Positions 28,181 through 37,099 of a stretch of 64,000 nucleotides of DNA are shown piece after piece. How positions within the stretch are numbered: position 1 is the stretch's first letter; the number at the start of each line of letters is the position of its first letter. This DNA is from Vreelandella salicampi. GTDB lineage: Bacteria > Pseudomonadota > Gammaproteobacteria > Pseudomonadales > Halomonadaceae. The translations under genes and the position numbers were made by a program. The DNA is taken from assembly GCF_013415105.1 (NCBI RefSeq), contig NZ_JACCDF010000001.1, forward strand, positions 310,001-374,000. The letters are read 5' to 3'. The notes beneath the pieces are model-generated. The model saw only the letters and a list, made by a program, of their open reading frames with translations, was not told the DNA's origin and searched no databases.

Positions 28181-29650
28181 TCAGCGCAAAGGCTGAGGCG
28201 GCTCGCCGATATCTATCACCTCATCGTAGGAGTCGCCTTCTTCAGGCAGGGTGAACTCAACGCTATCACCGTCTAGCCATGTATTAACCTCTTCCAGCGC
28301 GGCAACATCCAGCGTGCCCGCTTGCTGACGCAGGGTGAGCAAATTGATCACATAATCGTAGCGCGCACTGGCATAATCGGCGATTGCGTTGTACAAGTTT
28401 TGCTCAGCATTCAAGACATCGACGATATTGCGAGTGCCGACTTCATAGCCCGCACGCGTGGCGTCTAGCGCGCTTTGGTTGGAGACAATCGCTTGTTGGC
28501 GAGCCTCAACGGTGGATACGTTATTGCTGACCTGAGTGTAGCGTGAGCGCACTTGCTGCACGGTTTCTCTACGCTGATCTTCGAAGTCGTATTGGCTTGC
28601 TTCGAGTAAATAGGTATTTTCTTGGATAGTCGCGGTGGTGGTTCCGCCGGTGTATAGCGGAAGGCTCACGCGCACGCCTACCTGGCTATCTGAGTTATAG
28701 CCCGATACGCCATCGGTATCGTTGTCGCCGTAATTATAGTTGGCAAACGCATTCACCGAAGGAAGGCGCTGCGCCTCAGCCACTGCTAATCCGCTACGCG
28801 CGAGGTTAACGCCGGCTTGGCTTGCGAGCACAACAGGGTTGTTCTCAATAGCCGTTTCTACCCAATAGTTGCGATTGCTCGGCGTCGGGAGGTCGACGGG
28901 CATCGCCTCGCCCAACGCTTCAATGTTGTCGTAGCGCTGGCCGGTTAAACGCTCCAGCGCTTCAAAACGCACTTGCAGATCGCTTTCTGCGGCAATACGA
29001 ATCGCGCGCGACTGATCAAACGCCGCTTTGGCTTCTTCCACTTCGGTAATGGCGATAAGCCCGACTTCAAATTGTTCGCGAGCTTGTTCGAGCTGACGCC
29101 CAATGGCACGCTCCTGCGCCCGACGCGCTTCAAGTAGCTCGTGGGCCCGTAAAATTTCAAAATAGGCCGTGGCGACATCAATTAACAACTGCTGCTCTGT
29201 GGCGGCCAGCTGATAAAGTTGCTGATCGATCTGGCGCTCTGCCTGTACAACCTGGCGGCGGGCGATGGCATCAAACAACGCTTGCGTGGCCTCAAGCGTT
29301 AAGTTCACACTATTGATGTTGTCATCACCGCTACTGGTTAACGCGGGAGTTGCGCCAGGTTGATCCCTGCTTTGGCTTTCATACGTGCGGCTATGGGCAA
29401 CATTGCCGGTGGTATTAATCTGCGGCAATAGCGCCCCTTCCGCCGCTTCGCGGGCCGATTCCGTACTCCTGGCCACCAAACGCGACGAGGCAAGCGCTGC
29501 GTTATTATTGAGGGCATCCTGGGTAATTTTAAGCAAATCCGCCGACCATGCGGGGCTTGTCCAGGTTGCCGCCACCAGCGTTGGCAGAAGTGCCCGTCGC
29601 ATCCAAGCCCCGTTGGGCGTCAACAAGAAAGCAGAAGGAAGTCGCAGCAT
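28181..29650 (-). CDS. TolC-family outer membrane efflux channel
   Basis: About 489 residues. It has an export signal (MRRALLPTLVAATWTSPAWS-A) and two repeats of coiled-coil helices with beta strands, for example LLIDVATAYFEILRAHE, TEVEEAKAAFDQSRA and GYEVGTRNIVDVLNAEQNLY. The trimer forms the outer-membrane tunnel for the pump encoded just downstream. The frame extends to 29686. I chose ATG 29650, which has GAGG upstream; ATG 29602, directly before the signal peptide, is also possible. It is the first gene of the pump operon and has an operator-like dyad upstream. Confidence 0.92.
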   Translation of the reverse strand: MLRLPSAFLLTPNGAWMRRALLPTLVAATWTSPAWSADLLKITQDALNNNAALASSRLVARSTESAREAAEGALLPQINTTGNVAHSRTYESQSRDQPGATPALTSSGDDNINSVNLTLEATQALFDAIARRQVVQAERQIDQQLYQLAATEQQLLIDVATAYFEILRAHELLEARRAQERAIGRQLEQAREQFEVGLIAITEVEEAKAAFDQSRAIRIAAESDLQVRFEALERLTGQRYDNIEALGEAMPVDLPTPSNRNYWVETAIENNPVVLASQAGVNLARSGLAVAEAQRLPSVNAFANYNYGDNDTDGVSGYNSDSQVGVRVSLPLYTGGTTTATIQENTYLLEASQYDFEDQRRETVQQVRSRYTQVSNNVSTVEARQQAIVSNQSALDATRAGYEVGTRNIVDVLNAEQNLYNAIADYASARYDYVINLLTLRQQAGTLDVAALEEVNTWLDGDSVEFTLPEEGDSYDEVIDIGEPPQPLR

Positions 29651-29688
29651 GTCATCATCCTCATTATGATCTGTCATCAGGCACAATA

Positions 29689-29712
29689 TACATACATTGT
29701 CGCATGTTCATA
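29689..29712. promoter_or_regulatory. AcrR-like operator upstream of the efflux operon
   Basis: TACATACATTGTCGCATGTTCATA begins with the same ten bases as the known E. coli AcrR operator and keeps its inverted ATGT half. It lies about 40-60 bases upstream of the tolC-like start, where repressor binding would stop transcription. Confidence 0.55.
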
Positions 29713-29875
29713 AGCGCTTACCAGTGCTCAACACGATTTTGCACGTTTTTGCCGTATTCGCTTTCTTGTTTGACTGCCTTGTTTGCCACAAAACGCACGA
29801 AGCTGAACTACGCTATGCTGCAACGCAATACTACACATAGTATCGCATTGTCACTGTTAAATCAGGAGCGCCTTT

Positions 29876-30772
29876 ATGGATGCCGTTACCATCGTCCCCG
29901 TAGGTTCGTTAGAAATCGTCGTGCGCATATGGCACCCCAATGCGCCTCATACGGTCATCGCCTGGCATGGTTTAGCGCGGCACGGCAGCGATTTTGAACA
30001 ACTTGCCCGCCTACTCGGCCCCAAATGGCGCGTGCTAGCCCCCGACACCCCGGGGCGCGGGCTCTCCAGCTGGTCTTTCTACCCCACTCAAGAGTATCTA
30101 TACGCTCACTATATGAAAGTAGCACTTGCCGTGCTGGATCACTTTCAGCTCGATAGCGTGCCCTGGATCGGCACCTCGATGGGCGGGCTTTTAGGCATGC
30201 TACTCGCGGCGGACAGCGAGGCCGCGCCGCGACTTCAATGCCTTGTCCTCAACGATGTCGGCCCGGAGCTTGACCCGCAAGCATTAACTCAGATGGCTAC
30301 CTCCTTCGGCATCTTTAAGCGTTTTGGTACCTTTAATGAACTCCAAGAAGCGCTCAAGGCGAACTATCAGGGCTTTGGTATTCAGCATGAAAGCGAGTGG
30401 GATGCGATGGCGGTCAGTAGTGCGCGGCGCCTTCCCGATGGCGCATGGTCATTTCATTATGACCCGCGCATCGCTGAGCAATTCATCCATGACACCCCCC
30501 GCGACATGTGGGCGGGTTGGGCACAAATTCACTGCCCCATGATGCTGATTCACGGCGAGCACTCACCGCTTCTACGAGCAGACAGTATAGACAAAATGCG
30601 CCAAACCCAGCCTGAGTTGAAAACGCTAGAAGCCTCCGGCTGCGGCCATGCCCCTATGCTCAATGTGGAAAGCCAAGTGACGCCGTTGCGCCACTTTCTC
30701 GAACGCCACAATCCCAACGCAAAACCCAACGTATGGCAGCAGTTGGTAGAGCGTGTGAAGCGCCACAATTAA
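29876..30772 (+). CDS. alpha/beta-fold hydrolase
   Basis: 298 residues. The nucleophile elbow GTSMGG lies near residue 100, an oxyanion-side WHGLARHG near 30, and the catalytic His in SGCGHAPML near 260, with an acidic residue in IHGEHSPLL near 225. It is probably an esterase or lactonase-like enzyme; the substrate is unknown. It has AGGAG before the ATG. An inverted repeat ATACTA/TAGTAT lies upstream at 29828-29843. It ends on a TTAA shared with the convergent kinase gene. Confidence 0.85.
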   Translation: MDAVTIVPVGSLEIVVRIWHPNAPHTVIAWHGLARHGSDFEQLARLLGPKWRVLAPDTPGRGLSSWSFYPTQEYLYAHYMKVALAVLDHFQLDSVPWIGTSMGGLLGMLLAADSEAAPRLQCLVLNDVGPELDPQALTQMATSFGIFKRFGTFNELQEALKANYQGFGIQHESEWDAMAVSSARRLPDGAWSFHYDPRIAEQFIHDTPRDMWAGWAQIHCPMMLIHGEHSPLLRADSIDKMRQTQPELKTLEASGCGHAPMLNVESQVTPLRHFLERHNPNAKPNVWQQLVERVKRHN

Positions 30773-31617
30773 CCCGAAAGTCTGGCCACACAACGCTCGA
30801 CCGCACCGCGGTAGCCAGCACCGAACAACAGCAAATGATTAAGCAGCGGATAGAGCTGAAAGAGTGCTTCACGCCTTGGCCAATCGGCCGGGGCGTGAGT
30901 ACCCCAGTAGGCCTCGAAAAACGCCTCCCCCGGCGCGCCAAAAAGCGTCAACATGGCAAGATCCACCTCGGGAAAATGATAATAAACCGCCGGGTCGATC
31001 AATGCCGGGCCATCCGGGGTGTGCAGCACGTTACCCGACCACAGATCGCCATGCACCAGGCTCGGCGGCGCATCCGGCAACCACGCCTCCAGGGTGTCGG
31101 CGATGTTCTCAATGCGTGTGCGCAGCGCATGGTCCAATAGGCCCCGCTCGTAGCACGCTGCGCTGAGGGGTAGTAGACGCCGCTCGCGCTGAAACGCGCG
31201 CCCATCAGCCAAAGGGGCGTTCGGTTGCGGCGTACTTCCGCAGGCGTTATCCCAATGCCAGCCGTGCTGCTCACTGTGTTGTGCGTGCAAGGCGCGCAAC
31301 CCTTCGCCTAGCGCGGCTGCATTGCCCCGCCCTTGCGCTGCTAGCGCCTCTATTACCAGCCATTCACCGGCTTGGCCAAGTACTTCGGGAATCACCAACG
31401 GCGTCTGGGCTGCCTTCAATGCGCGCAAGCCCTCAGCCTCCCCCTGCAAACTTGTGGCATCGTCGTGTTTGACCACCACCGCACCCTGACGCGTTTCGAG
31501 CCAATAGACTGCCGCAATATCGCCACCGCTTAGCGGCTGAAGATCACCCACAGGTGTCAACTTCTTTTCTTCCAGCAGGGCCTGTAACCTAGAGGGAAAC
31601 GTTGGAGAAGTAGACAT
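30769..31617 (-). CDS. fructosamine kinase family protein
   Basis: A 282-residue aminoglycoside-phosphotransferase-fold kinase. It has a Gly-rich LSGGDIAAVYWLE near residue 27, the ATP Lys in VVVKHDD, the catalytic loop SLVHGDLWSGNVL near 185, and the Mg motif LIDPAVYY. The fructosamine/ribulosamine kinase family phosphorylates ketoamines on glycated proteins so that they fall off. The frame is open to 31716, but MSTSPTFPSRLQALLEEKKL at 31617 has AGGAG in front. The divergent NIF3-like gene starts only 16 bases away. Confidence 0.87.
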   Translation of the reverse strand: MSTSPTFPSRLQALLEEKKLTPVGDLQPLSGGDIAAVYWLETRQGAVVVKHDDATSLQGEAEGLRALKAAQTPLVIPEVLGQAGEWLVIEALAAQGRGNAAALGEGLRALHAQHSEQHGWHWDNACGSTPQPNAPLADGRAFQRERRLLPLSAACYERGLLDHALRTRIENIADTLEAWLPDAPPSLVHGDLWSGNVLHTPDGPALIDPAVYYHFPEVDLAMLTLFGAPGEAFFEAYWGTHAPADWPRREALFQLYPLLNHLLLFGAGYRGAVERCVARLSG

Positions 31618-31621
31618 AGCG

Positions 31622-31634
31622 TAGGAGGCTCCTA
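31622..31634. promoter_or_regulatory. palindromic shared Shine-Dalgarno element
   Basis: TAGGAG-G-CTCCTA reads as AGGAG on both strands and supplies the ribosome site for the kinase on minus and the NIF3-like gene on plus. There is no space for either promoter between the two starts. Confidence 0.65.
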
Positions 31635-31945
31635 TGTATAAACTGGCTTTTTTTGTTCCCACCGAAGATGCCGAACGCGTGAAAGAGGCCGTCTTCACCA
31701 CCGGCGCGGGGCGCATCGGCGACTATGAAGCGTGCTGCTTTCAAACCCCAGGCACCGGGCAGTTTCGCCCACTGGCCGGTGCCAACCCGCATATCGGTCA
31801 GATCGATGAGCTTGAAACCGCCGAAGAGCTCAAAGTGGAGCTAGTTTGTCAGGATGCGCTTATTCACGCCGCTATCACGGCATTAAAAGCGGCCCACCCT
31901 TACGAAGAACCCGCTTATGAGGCTTGGCTGCTTGCGGATCTCTAA
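31634..31945 (+). CDS. stand-alone NIF3/YqfO-like domain protein
   Basis: 103 residues. It resembles the CutA-like insert of the NIF3 family: MYKLAFFVPTEDAERVKEAV at the start, GAGRIGDYEACCF near 24, and AAHPYEEPAYE near 88, where GxGxxGxYxxC and HPYEEPA are the signatures. The flanking metal-binding NIF3 halves are missing; such short versions are widespread in proteobacteria. Function is unknown, possibly metal- or nucleotide-binding. Confidence 0.85.
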   Translation: MYKLAFFVPTEDAERVKEAVFTTGAGRIGDYEACCFQTPGTGQFRPLAGANPHIGQIDELETAEELKVELVCQDALIHAAITALKAAHPYEEPAYEAWLLADL

Positions 31946-31960
31946 ACAAGCGCATGGTCG

Positions 31961-32518
31961 TTAAGCACTGCCGAAATAACGCTCACGGTCTTCTGGGGTA
32001 ATCGTGCCGATATGAAGTGGAAACAGGCCATTACATCGATCAGCATAGTAGTGTCGCAACGTCTCTTCGATTGTTGGAAACGCCAACGTATCCCAGGGGA
32101 TCTCGTGCTCCTCGAAGAGAACAACTTCTTCACTCTCGGCGCCAGCGTCAAAGCTCCCGATCAAATCAGCACGGAAGATCATGTAGACCTGGTTAATATG
32201 GGGCAAATCGATCAACGTATAAAGGTTTGCTAGCGCCACCTCGGCACATGCTTCTTCCCGCGTTTCGCGCGCAGCGGCCTGCTGAGTGGTTTCGGCGTTT
32301 TCCATATAACCCGCCGGCAATGTCCAGTAGCCTTTGCGCGGTGCAATGGCCCGCCGGCAAAGCAGCACTTTGCTGCCACTCACCGGCAAGGTGCCAGCCA
32401 CGATACGCGGATTTTGGTAGTGCACGACGCCGCAGGCATCGCAGAGATAGCGCGGACGATCGTCTCCTTGTGGGACGGCAAAACGGACTTTCTCACCACA
32501 CTCACTGCAAAAGTTCAT
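31961..32518 (-). CDS. zinc-ribbon Nudix hydrolase
   Basis: 185 residues. A four-cysteine zinc ribbon (Cys4, Cys7, Cys26, Cys29) is followed by a Nudix fold, with the box GYMENAETTQQAAARETREE near residue 82 carrying the REx2EE metal site. It probably hydrolyses an NDP-X substrate such as NADH or ADP-ribose; it is shorter than E. coli NudC. I start at ATG 32518 with GAGGG, since the extra residues of the longer frame do not match. It ends next to the convergent NIF3-like gene. Confidence 0.87.
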   Translation of the reverse strand: MNFCSECGEKVRFAVPQGDDRPRYLCDACGVVHYQNPRIVAGTLPVSGSKVLLCRRAIAPRKGYWTLPAGYMENAETTQQAAARETREEACAEVALANLYTLIDLPHINQVYMIFRADLIGSFDAGAESEEVVLFEEHEIPWDTLAFPTIEETLRHYYADRCNGLFPLHIGTITPEDRERYFGSA

Positions 32519-32607
32519 CGCGCCCTCTCGGCTGGTCACAACGAAAGCCAACGCTTGACGCCAACGCCCGCTGCTGATTAAAAAGAAAGAAACCCAATGG
32601 AACGCCC

Positions 32608-33261
32608 ATGTTAGAGAAACTGCGTGAACGGCTGCAACACCATGCGCCCCAACGCTTGAATCACGTACCGTTACCGGAAGCTGCGGTGCTGCTGCCGATT
32701 ATCACCCGCGAAGTGCCCACTTTGTTGTTTACCCGCCGGGCCAGTCACTTAAGTACGCACAGCGGCCAGGTGGCGTTTCCCGGCGGTATGCGCGAACCCG
32801 AAGACACTGACCTTTACGCCACGGCTCTGCGTGAGGCGCAAGAAGAGATTGCGCTCTCGCCACCCTTGGTGCAATCTCTCGGCCGTTTGTCGGACGTCAT
32901 TTCGCTGCACGGGATTCGCGTAACGCCGTGGGTCGGGCTGATTCCACCTGACCTGCCGCTGAAAGCCGATCCCAATGAACTGGATGCGATTTTCGAAGTC
33001 CCGCTGTCCCACTTTCTTGACGACCGCCGCACCCATACCGACGTTATTACCGTCGACGGCGTAGCGCACTATGTGCCTAGTTACCACGTCGATGGCTATG
33101 TGATCTGGGGCCTTTCCGCCATGATGTTGGTGGAGCTTCTTGCCGAAGGGTTCGGCATGCCGCTTGACCTGTATCAGAAACCGCCCGGAGCCTTGCATCA
33201 CTATCCTGAACGTACGTCGTCCACATGGCGTTCTGCAGCGAAGAGAAAACGCCCATCATGA
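32608..33261 (+). CDS. nudL: Nudix CoA pyrophosphatase (NudL-like)
   Basis: 217 residues. The CoA-pyrophosphatase signature LLFTRRASHLSTHSGQVAFP merges into the Nudix box GMREPEDTDLYATALREAQE. It should cleave CoA or acyl-CoA to 3',5'-ADP and phosphopantetheine. Its stop overlaps the next gene's start (ATGA), so the two are translationally coupled. Confidence 0.85.
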   Translation: MLEKLRERLQHHAPQRLNHVPLPEAAVLLPIITREVPTLLFTRRASHLSTHSGQVAFPGGMREPEDTDLYATALREAQEEIALSPPLVQSLGRLSDVISLHGIRVTPWVGLIPPDLPLKADPNELDAIFEVPLSHFLDDRRTHTDVITVDGVAHYVPSYHVDGYVIWGLSAMMLVELLAEGFGMPLDLYQKPPGALHHYPERTSSTWRSAAKRKRPS

Positions 33262-33926
33262 CGCCGACTACACTGACTTCACCGACGCTTCTTAGCCCCG
33301 CGACACTCAATGCGCTTGCCGACGCGCTGGTCGAACAAGGCTGGTACGTAGGCCAAAACGTCATCGATGCCGAACTGTGCCACACCTTGCATCACGAGCT
33401 TTCGCACCTGGCGCATCATAACGGCCTAAGCGAGGCGGGCATCGGGCGTGGCAGCGAGCACCACCTGCGCAAGGATATTCGGGGCGATGCCATTCGCTGG
33501 CTAAACCGTGAAAGCGCCGCCCAACGCCAGTACCTCGCGGGTATGGCGGAGCTCCAGCAGACGCTGAACCAGGCGCTGTTTTTAGGCTTATTCGAGTATG
33601 AAGCCCACTTTGCCCATTATCCGCCTGGGGCGTTTTACCAGCGCCATGTTGACAGTTTTCGCGGGCGTGCCAACCGGGTGGTCTCAACGGTAGGTTACCT
33701 GACCCCCAGCTGGCCAGCCGATGGCGGCGGCGAGATGGTGATTTATCACCCGGAGAATTCTGAGCAGGAAGCCGCCCGCGTCACCCCTGAAGCCGGCACC
33801 TTTGCCTGTTTTCTTTCCGCCACCGTTCCCCACGAAGTGCTCCCTACCCGCGTGGCGCGCGCCAGCATCGCCGGCTGGTTTCGCCGTAACGCGTCGCTCG
33901 GTGGCATTCTCGACCCGGCGCGCTAG
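33258..33926 (+). CDS. 2-oxoglutarate/Fe(II) prolyl hydroxylase, EF-Tu-targeting PPHD type
   Basis: 222 residues. The double-stranded beta-helix iron site is His130-x-Asp132 (YQRHVDSF) and His192 (VPHEVLPT), followed by the 2-oxoglutarate-binding arginine region (RASIAGWFR). SWPADGGGEMVIYHP is characteristic of the bacterial prolyl hydroxylases related to human PHD2, of which the Pseudomonas enzyme hydroxylates EF-Tu. An oxygen-responsive role is inferred. The start is ATG 33258, overlapping nudL by four bases. A PAS-kinase gene begins four bases after its stop. Confidence 0.85.
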   Translation: MTPTTLTSPTLLSPATLNALADALVEQGWYVGQNVIDAELCHTLHHELSHLAHHNGLSEAGIGRGSEHHLRKDIRGDAIRWLNRESAAQRQYLAGMAELQQTLNQALFLGLFEYEAHFAHYPPGAFYQRHVDSFRGRANRVVSTVGYLTPSWPADGGGEMVIYHPENSEQEAARVTPEAGTFACFLSATVPHEVLPTRVARASIAGWFRRNASLGGILDPAR

Positions 33927-33930
33927 ATAA

Positions 33931-35460
33931 ATGAAGGATACACACGACGCACTTCTGGCCCGTGTCGCCGCGTTAGAAGCACGCAATGCGACACTTGAAG
34001 CCGAAAAGTGCCACTACCAGTGGCTCGCAGAGAGCACGACCGACTTAATTTCACGTCACGCCCGCGATGGCACCTTCCTTTACGCCTCCAACGCCGCCCG
34101 TGAGCTTCTCGGCTTCGAGCCTGAGGAGCTGATTGGCATATCGGCTTATCAACTCTTTCACCCCGCCGACTTAAGCGATTTGCTCAACAAATCGCCCCAG
34201 GTGTATTACCACAACGGCTTTTATCAGCAGACGTATCGCTTTCGCGCCAAAAGCGGCCGTTACGTGTGGTTTGAAACCACCAGCCGCACCCGGCGCGACC
34301 CCACAACCGGAGAGCTAATCGATATTCTGTGCGTTTCCCGCGACGTTGGACGGCGCGTGCGCGCCGAGGCCCACCGCGAGCGCCTAGCTCAGGTGGTGGA
34401 ATCCACCTCAGATTACGTCCTGTTCGTGGGGGCGGACCAGCATATTTTTAGCGCCAACGAAGCAGCCAGGCGGCAATTTTCGCTGCCGCGTGAAAACCCA
34501 CACGCCCCGCTTGCCAGAGTCTACACCCCCGCTTCGCTGGACGTGTTGGAGCAAATCGTGCTGCCCGCCGTCGCACGTTATGGGTCCTGGAGCGGTGAGC
34601 TGGAAATGCTCGGCCGCAAGGACCATCTACCGGTACTCAGCGTGGTTCAAGCGCACCGCGGGCGCGGCGCCGAACTGGGACATTTGTCACTGCTCAATCA
34701 CGATATTCGCCTGCGCAAAGAAGCCGAAGCGCAGGCACGGCGCCATCAGGAGCAAATCGCCCACGCGAACCGCTTAGCGACAATGGGGGTGCTGACCTCT
34801 AATATCGCCCATGAGCTCAATCAGCCCCTCGGCGCCATTGCCAACTACGCCAGCGGCGCGTTGCTACAAGTGCAAGCGAAACCCGAACAGCCTGCCCGCT
34901 ACCTAGCCTACCCACTAGAGCAGGTCGACCAGCAGATTCAGCGACTTGCGAAGCGCCTAAGGCATATTCGCACCTTTGTGCGCAAAGGCGGCACCCAGTC
35001 TCGTCCTGTCGCGCTTGCCGAAGTAGCGGAAGCTGCTGGGTCGCTATGCCAATGGCAGTACCAACAAGCCCGAGTGCATTTGGACCTGGTACTGCCGGCC
35101 ACGCTGACACCGGTCAACGCCGACCCGGTGGCGCTAGAGCAAGTCATCGTCAATCTAATGCTGAATGCGCTAGAGGCAAGCCGCCGCCAACACGACGCGA
35201 ACATCGTACAGTTGAGTGCGGAGCTTCAAGAGGGTAATCAGGTAGCGCTGCATATCGACGACCAAGGGCCTGGCGTTCCCAAGGCGCAGCAAGCGCACAT
35301 CTTTACCGCTTTCCACTCGACCCGAGCCGAGGGGTTAGGCATGGGCCTGGCGATTAGTCGCTCGCTAATGGAGGCAATGGGTGGGCAGCTTAGCGTGAGC
35401 GAAAGCCCTTTGTTTTGCGGCGCGCGCTTTACCGCTACACTGCGTAGCGTAGCGCCTTAA
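33931..35460 (+). CDS. FixL-like PAS sensor histidine kinase
   Basis: 509 residues, soluble. After a short coiled coil come PAS 1 (about 30-145, DLISRHARDGTFLYASNAAR, ending with a PAC-type IDILCVSRDVGRR) and a second PAS-like region (about 152-262). Then come the HisKA domain with His294 (NIAHELNQPL), and HATPase (NLMLNALEAS, DDQGPGVP, GLGMGLAISRS). No membrane helix is present, so it senses a cytoplasmic cue. I do not see a clear heme-ligand signature and do not claim oxygen binding. The next gene is its partner. Confidence 0.92.
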   Translation: MKDTHDALLARVAALEARNATLEAEKCHYQWLAESTTDLISRHARDGTFLYASNAARELLGFEPEELIGISAYQLFHPADLSDLLNKSPQVYYHNGFYQQTYRFRAKSGRYVWFETTSRTRRDPTTGELIDILCVSRDVGRRVRAEAHRERLAQVVESTSDYVLFVGADQHIFSANEAARRQFSLPRENPHAPLARVYTPASLDVLEQIVLPAVARYGSWSGELEMLGRKDHLPVLSVVQAHRGRGAELGHLSLLNHDIRLRKEAEAQARRHQEQIAHANRLATMGVLTSNIAHELNQPLGAIANYASGALLQVQAKPEQPARYLAYPLEQVDQQIQRLAKRLRHIRTFVRKGGTQSRPVALAEVAEAAGSLCQWQYQQARVHLDLVLPATLTPVNADPVALEQVIVNLMLNALEASRRQHDANIVQLSAELQEGNQVALHIDDQGPGVPKAQQAHIFTAFHSTRAEGLGMGLAISRSLMEAMGGQLSVSESPLFCGARFTATLRSVAP

Positions 35461-35494
35461 CTCGCAGGCAGACGAATAAACGGGAGAACGCATT

Positions 35495-36127
35495 GTGCCC
35501 CCCACCACTACCGCCACGATTGCCATTGTCGATGACGATCAAGCGCTTCGTGACTCGCTGGCTTGGTTACTTGCCTCCGTGGGTTTGGAAGCACAAACGT
35601 TTGCCGATGGCGAGCCGTTTTTAGCCGCGCCGGCCACATGGCAGGTCGTGTTGCTCGACGTACGTATGCCAGGGCTCAGCGGGCTGCAAGTTCAACAGCA
35701 ACTCGCCGACCAAGGCAGAACCGCACCGGTTATTATGATGACGGGCCACGGCGATGTGCCCATGGCGGTCACGGCGCTGAAAAACGGCGCGTTCGATTTT
35801 ATTGAGAAACCCTTCAACCACCAGCAGCTGATCGATAGCGTGCAGCAAGCGCTCAGCCTCGCTCAACAGCAGCGCCAGCAAGAACAGTCGCTGTCGACAC
35901 TGCGTGAACACTTCAACGCGCTGCGCCCCAAAGAGCAACTCATCATAAAATACGTGGCCGAGGGGATGACGAGCCGGGAAATTGCCAACCAAATGACGTT
36001 AAGCAGCAAAACGGTGGAAGTCTACCGCCAGCGTGCAATGAAGATGCTCGGCGTCACCAATGCCGCCGCGCTGGTGCGCTGCGCCGTGGCACTCGGGGTC
36101 GTCGAGACAGAGGCGAGGCTACTGTGA
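35495..36127 (+). CDS. FixJ-family response regulator
   Basis: 210 residues. The receiver domain has the acidic pocket at residues 13-15, the phospho-acceptor Asp55 (LLDVRMPG), a Thr in MMTGHG and a Lys in FIEKPF. The output is a LuxR/NarL helix-turn-helix (RPKEQLIIKYVAEGMTSREI, then SSKTVEVYRQR). The start is GTG with GGGAG. Together with the upstream kinase it forms a two-component system; its targets are unknown. The 3' end overlaps motB tail-to-tail by nine bases. Confidence 0.93.
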   Translation: MPPTTTATIAIVDDDQALRDSLAWLLASVGLEAQTFADGEPFLAAPATWQVVLLDVRMPGLSGLQVQQQLADQGRTAPVIMMTGHGDVPMAVTALKNGAFDFIEKPFNHQQLIDSVQQALSLAQQQRQQEQSLSTLREHFNALRPKEQLIIKYVAEGMTSREIANQMTLSSKTVEVYRQRAMKMLGVTNAAALVRCAVALGVVETEARLL

Positions 36128-37096
36128 AGGAAAGAAGGGATTCAGCCCTTCGATGGTCTCTTGGACGGCATTTTCGATTTGCTCTTGGGTGGCGTCTTGC
36201 GACGTTAAGTCATCAAGTGCCTCACCGCCATCCTCCGGTGGCGCCACATTGAGCAGCGGATCCTGTGGCTCATTGGCTGCGAGTTCGTCAATACGCCGCT
36301 CGCCCCGCTCTTCGGTGGCTTCGCTCAAATCGATATTTATCTCAACGCGGCGATTCTGCGCGCGCCCTTGCGCTGTGTCATTCGCCGCTCGCGGTTCGGT
36401 ATCGGCAAAGCCTTGTACCACCAGGCGCTCGGCGGCAAGTTCATCGTTGAGGAGCAAAATATTGGCTACCGACGCCGCCCGCATCGCGGACAAATCCCAG
36501 TTGCTATCAAAGCGCGCCGTGCGTATCGGCACGTTATCGGTATGCCCTTCAATCGCCACGGTGCCGGGTAACCCGGCAAAGATATCCGACATATCCACGA
36601 GTAACTCAGCAAACGAAGACGTTACGTTGTCCGAGCCCGACATAAAGCTGCCACGCTCTTGAATACGAATGACGACCCGAAAGCCGTCTACTTCAACGCT
36701 TGTGACCTCGCTATTGCCGGTATCTTCTAACAAAGTGCGAATTTCTTCCGCCACCTCTAGCGTTTGCTGGCGTCGTTGTGCTTCGAGGATCTGTCGCATG
36801 GACTCCAAATGCGGCTGCTCTTCCATGGTTTGCTGACGAATTTGATCCAATAGCGTGCGGTCTGGCACAGCAGGGGAAAACTGATCCAGAGCTGCACTGG
36901 TGCCCTTAGGGATTTGCATGGCTTCAATATCGCGCTGCACCCCAAAGGCCTTAGAAAGCTCCCCGGCAATACGGCGAAATTTTTCTGCATCCACTTCGGC
37001 AAACGACAGCAGCAGAACAAAAAAGCACAGCAGAAGTGTCATCAAGTCAGCATAGGTGACCATCCACTGCGGAACATTCGACTTATTATCACTCAT
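36119..37096 (-). CDS. flagellar stator protein MotB/PomB type
   Basis: 325 residues. One membrane helix carries the ion-binding Asp17 (YADLMTLLLCFFVLLLSF), then a plug and linker, and an OmpA-like peptidoglycan-binding domain (IEGHTDNVPI near 200, GFADTEPRAAN, and NRRVEINI near 260). A long acidic tail ends the protein. It pairs with the MotA/PomA gene that stops three bases upstream. The partner is close to PomA, suggesting sodium drive. Confidence 0.92.
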   Translation of the reverse strand: MSDNKSNVPQWMVTYADLMTLLLCFFVLLLSFAEVDAEKFRRIAGELSKAFGVQRDIEAMQIPKGTSAALDQFSPAVPDRTLLDQIRQQTMEEQPHLESMRQILEAQRRQQTLEVAEEIRTLLEDTGNSEVTSVEVDGFRVVIRIQERGSFMSGSDNVTSSFAELLVDMSDIFAGLPGTVAIEGHTDNVPIRTARFDSNWDLSAMRAASVANILLLNDELAAERLVVQGFADTEPRAANDTAQGRAQNRRVEINIDLSEATEERGERRIDELAANEPQDPLLNVAPPEDGGEALDDLTSQDATQEQIENAVQETIEGLNPFFPSQ

Positions 37097-37099
37097 AAC

